Source: Alphaproteobacteria bacterium
GTDB lineage: Bacteria; Pseudomonadota; Alphaproteobacteria; ATCC43930; CGMCC-115725
Assembly (NCBI GenBank): GCA_030039775.1
Contig: JASHUX010000344.1
Location: 1-7,705 of the forward strand
Reading direction: 5' to 3'
DNA length: 7,705 nucleotides
Each line of letters opens with the position of its first letter. The stretch's first letter is position 1. The notes under the pieces are model-generated. The model worked only from the letters and a program-made list of their open reading frames with translations, made no database searches and had not been told where the DNA came from. This document shows, piece by piece, positions 6,407 to 7,705 of this stretch. Both the position numbers and the translations under genes were made by a program.

Positions 6407-7669
6407 CTATTTCTCCAGCATGCCCGCCTTGTGTCGCCCTTCATAGAGGCGCTCGCGGTACTCTACATATTTCGAGTCGCCCAAAAGGGCTTGTCGCCGG
6501 AACGCCTCGATAGTCTTAGCGGTGGTTTCCGGCAATGCCAGATAACGCGCCAACATCTCGCGAGCCTCAAAGTCCTTGCCGGACAGCGCTAGCGCTGCCG
6601 TCAGATAATATCGGACGCTGCCGTAATTCGGATTTACCTCTAGCTCTCGGCGAAATTCGGAAATGGCTTGGTCGTAACGACCCATCTGAAAGTAAGCCGT
6701 GCCCTTTTGCCCAATCCAGACGTAGCGCTGCGGATCATTCGGACTTAGCAGAAGTGCCTTGTCGTCGCAGGCAATCGCACTTTCCGGTTGGACCACGTAC
6801 AAATAGATGACGCACAGATTGGTGTAGGCATCCATCTGGCTCGGGTTGAGGGCAATTGCCTTCTCCGCAAAGACCTTCGCTTCCTCAAATTTACGAAGCG
6901 CCACCAGGGCACCGGCTTTAGCGACATTCGCGTCGGGACTTTTCGGATCGACCGATAGGGCCCGCGACGCCAGTTCGTCGGCACGCGCCGCGTCATCCGC
7001 CGGATCGGTGCTGCGCGTCGTGGCGACGCGCACAAAATACTTTGCGGCCAGGGTCGTGAGCGCTGGAACGTCGTTTGGGTCACGCGCCAGCGCGTCCTCG
7101 CACACGCGATAAACTGCGTCACCCTCTTTTCCCGTTGGTCGTGACCACGCTGTAACTTGGCAGCGCAGCCCTAACTCTTGCGCGCCTGGGTTACCGGAAT
7201 TCGTCTTTTCAAGACGGGCTGCTTCGATGTCGGCAAGCTGAATTTGCAACGTGCGCGCGAGGCGCGTGACGATTTCGTCCTCGGTTTGCAGCAGGTCGGT
7301 CTTGTCCGTATCGAATTCCTCGGCCCAGAGATGCGCGCCGGTCTCGGTATCGACGAGCTGCGCATTGGTGCGGATGCGCGTGTCGGTCGGCTGGATCGAG
7401 CCTTCGAGAGCGTAATGGACGCCTAAATCTTTGCCGATCTGTTTTACGTCGGTCGGCTTGCCTTTGTAGGTGAAGGCGGTATTGCGCGCGATGACGAAGC
7501 TGCCGGGGATGCGCGCGATGTAGGTCGTGAGTTGGTCGGTCAGCACGTCGGCGAGATAATCCTGCTTCGGATCGCCGGAAAGGTTCTGGAACGGCAGCAC
7601 CACGATCGAGAGTCGCGGCCTTTCCTCCTCCGGCAGTCCCGCCTTGGGGGCGCAGGCGCGGCAGATCAA
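6407..7669 (-). CDS. TolB-like domain / TPR repeat protein (5' end uncertain, possibly truncated)
   Basis: Residues about 20–146 match the TolB-like N-terminal domain (COG5616 type): LSIVVLPFQNLSGDPKQDYL (20–39), FVIARNTAFTYKGKP (58–72), DLGVHYALEGS (81–91) and NAQLVDTETGAHLWAEEFD (102–120). Residues about 185–385 form TPR-like helical repeats, with units such as ANVAKAGALVALRKFEEAKV (248–267), AYTNLCVIYL (281–290) and GTAYFQMGRYDQAISEF (323–339). In relatives this pair usually follows a class III adenylate cyclase, winged-helix or similar N-terminal domain, and none is visible here. The TTG at 7667–7669 is the first start after an in-frame TGA at 7673–7675; GAGGA touches it directly, which is poor spacing. 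So it may be a short stand-alone version, or the remains of a longer gene broken by a frameshift near 7670. A role in signalling or protein interaction is inferred; no catalytic domain is present. Confidence 0.8.
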   Translation of the reverse strand: MICRACAPKAGLPEEERPRLSIVVLPFQNLSGDPKQDYLADVLTDQLTTYIARIPGSFVIARNTAFTYKGKPTDVKQIGKDLGVHYALEGSIQPTDTRIRTNAQLVDTETGAHLWAEEFDTDKTDLLQTEDEIVTRLARTLQIQLADIEAARLEKTNSGNPGAQELGLRCQVTAWSRPTGKEGDAVYRVCEDALARDPNDVPALTTLAAKYFVRVATTRSTDPADDAARADELASRALSVDPKSPDANVAKAGALVALRKFEEAKVFAEKAIALNPSQMDAYTNLCVIYLYVVQPESAIACDDKALLLSPNDPQRYVWIGQKGTAYFQMGRYDQAISEFRRELEVNPNYGSVRYYLTAALALSGKDFEAREMLARYLALPETTAKTIEAFRRQALLGDSKYVEYRERLYEGRHKAGMLEK

Positions 7670-7705
7670 TCCTCAGCTCACGCTCACATGGGAGCAGGCG
7701 GTATT

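Noticed and set aside
1..7705. CRISPR array, tRNA/rRNA genes, transposases, toxin–antitoxin or other defence system
   Set aside because: Reading both strands showed no spaced direct repeats, cloverleaf RNA, transposase motifs or defence-type domains; the window is explained by housekeeping genes plus a few accessory ones.

Overview
The window looks like a chromosomal segment from a GC-rich alphaproteobacterium. The evidence is the ssb–gyrA–coaD gene order, GyrA, CoaD and SSB sequences of alphaproteobacterial style, and a perfect direct-repeat LexA box of the alphaproteobacterial type (GTTC-N7-GTTC) in front of ssb. All genes I can support lie on the minus strand, so transcription runs from high to low coordinates. 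The long plus-strand ORFs are antisense shadows of the GC-rich genes. I cannot name genus or species.

Layout in transcription order, right to left. (1) 7669–6407: a protein with a TolB-like N-terminal domain followed by TPR repeats. Its 5' boundary is doubtful because an in-frame stop lies directly upstream of a TTG. (2) 6334–4952: an intact 12-helix MFS transporter with a good ribosome binding site. (3) 4869–4044: a class I SAM-dependent methyltransferase split over three reading frames by two apparent one-base losses. Its C-terminal third is in a frame too short for usual ORF listings. (4) 3978–3496: ssb, with a strong Shine-Dalgarno and an SOS box upstream. (5) 3495–3254: a regulatory intergenic region with a weak hairpin after ssb, a 16-bp interrupted palindrome, a possible promoter, and a well-formed intrinsic terminator only about 30 bp before gyrA. 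(6) 3253–479: full-length gyrA, apparently with a TTG start. (7) 482–1: coaD, overlapping gyrA by ATGA and running off the left edge with only its last residues missing.

The ssb–gyrA–coaD half is core housekeeping: single-strand DNA protection under SOS control, supercoiling control, and coenzyme A synthesis co-transcribed with gyrase. The methyltransferase, MFS and TPR genes form an accessory-looking block upstream of ssb, and nothing in the sequence ties them into one pathway. I found no evidence for a novel defence, mobile or RNA-guided system. The items most worth a second look are the doubly frameshifted methyltransferase, the terminator in the gyrA leader, the SOS box, and the uncertain 5' end of the TolB/TPR gene.
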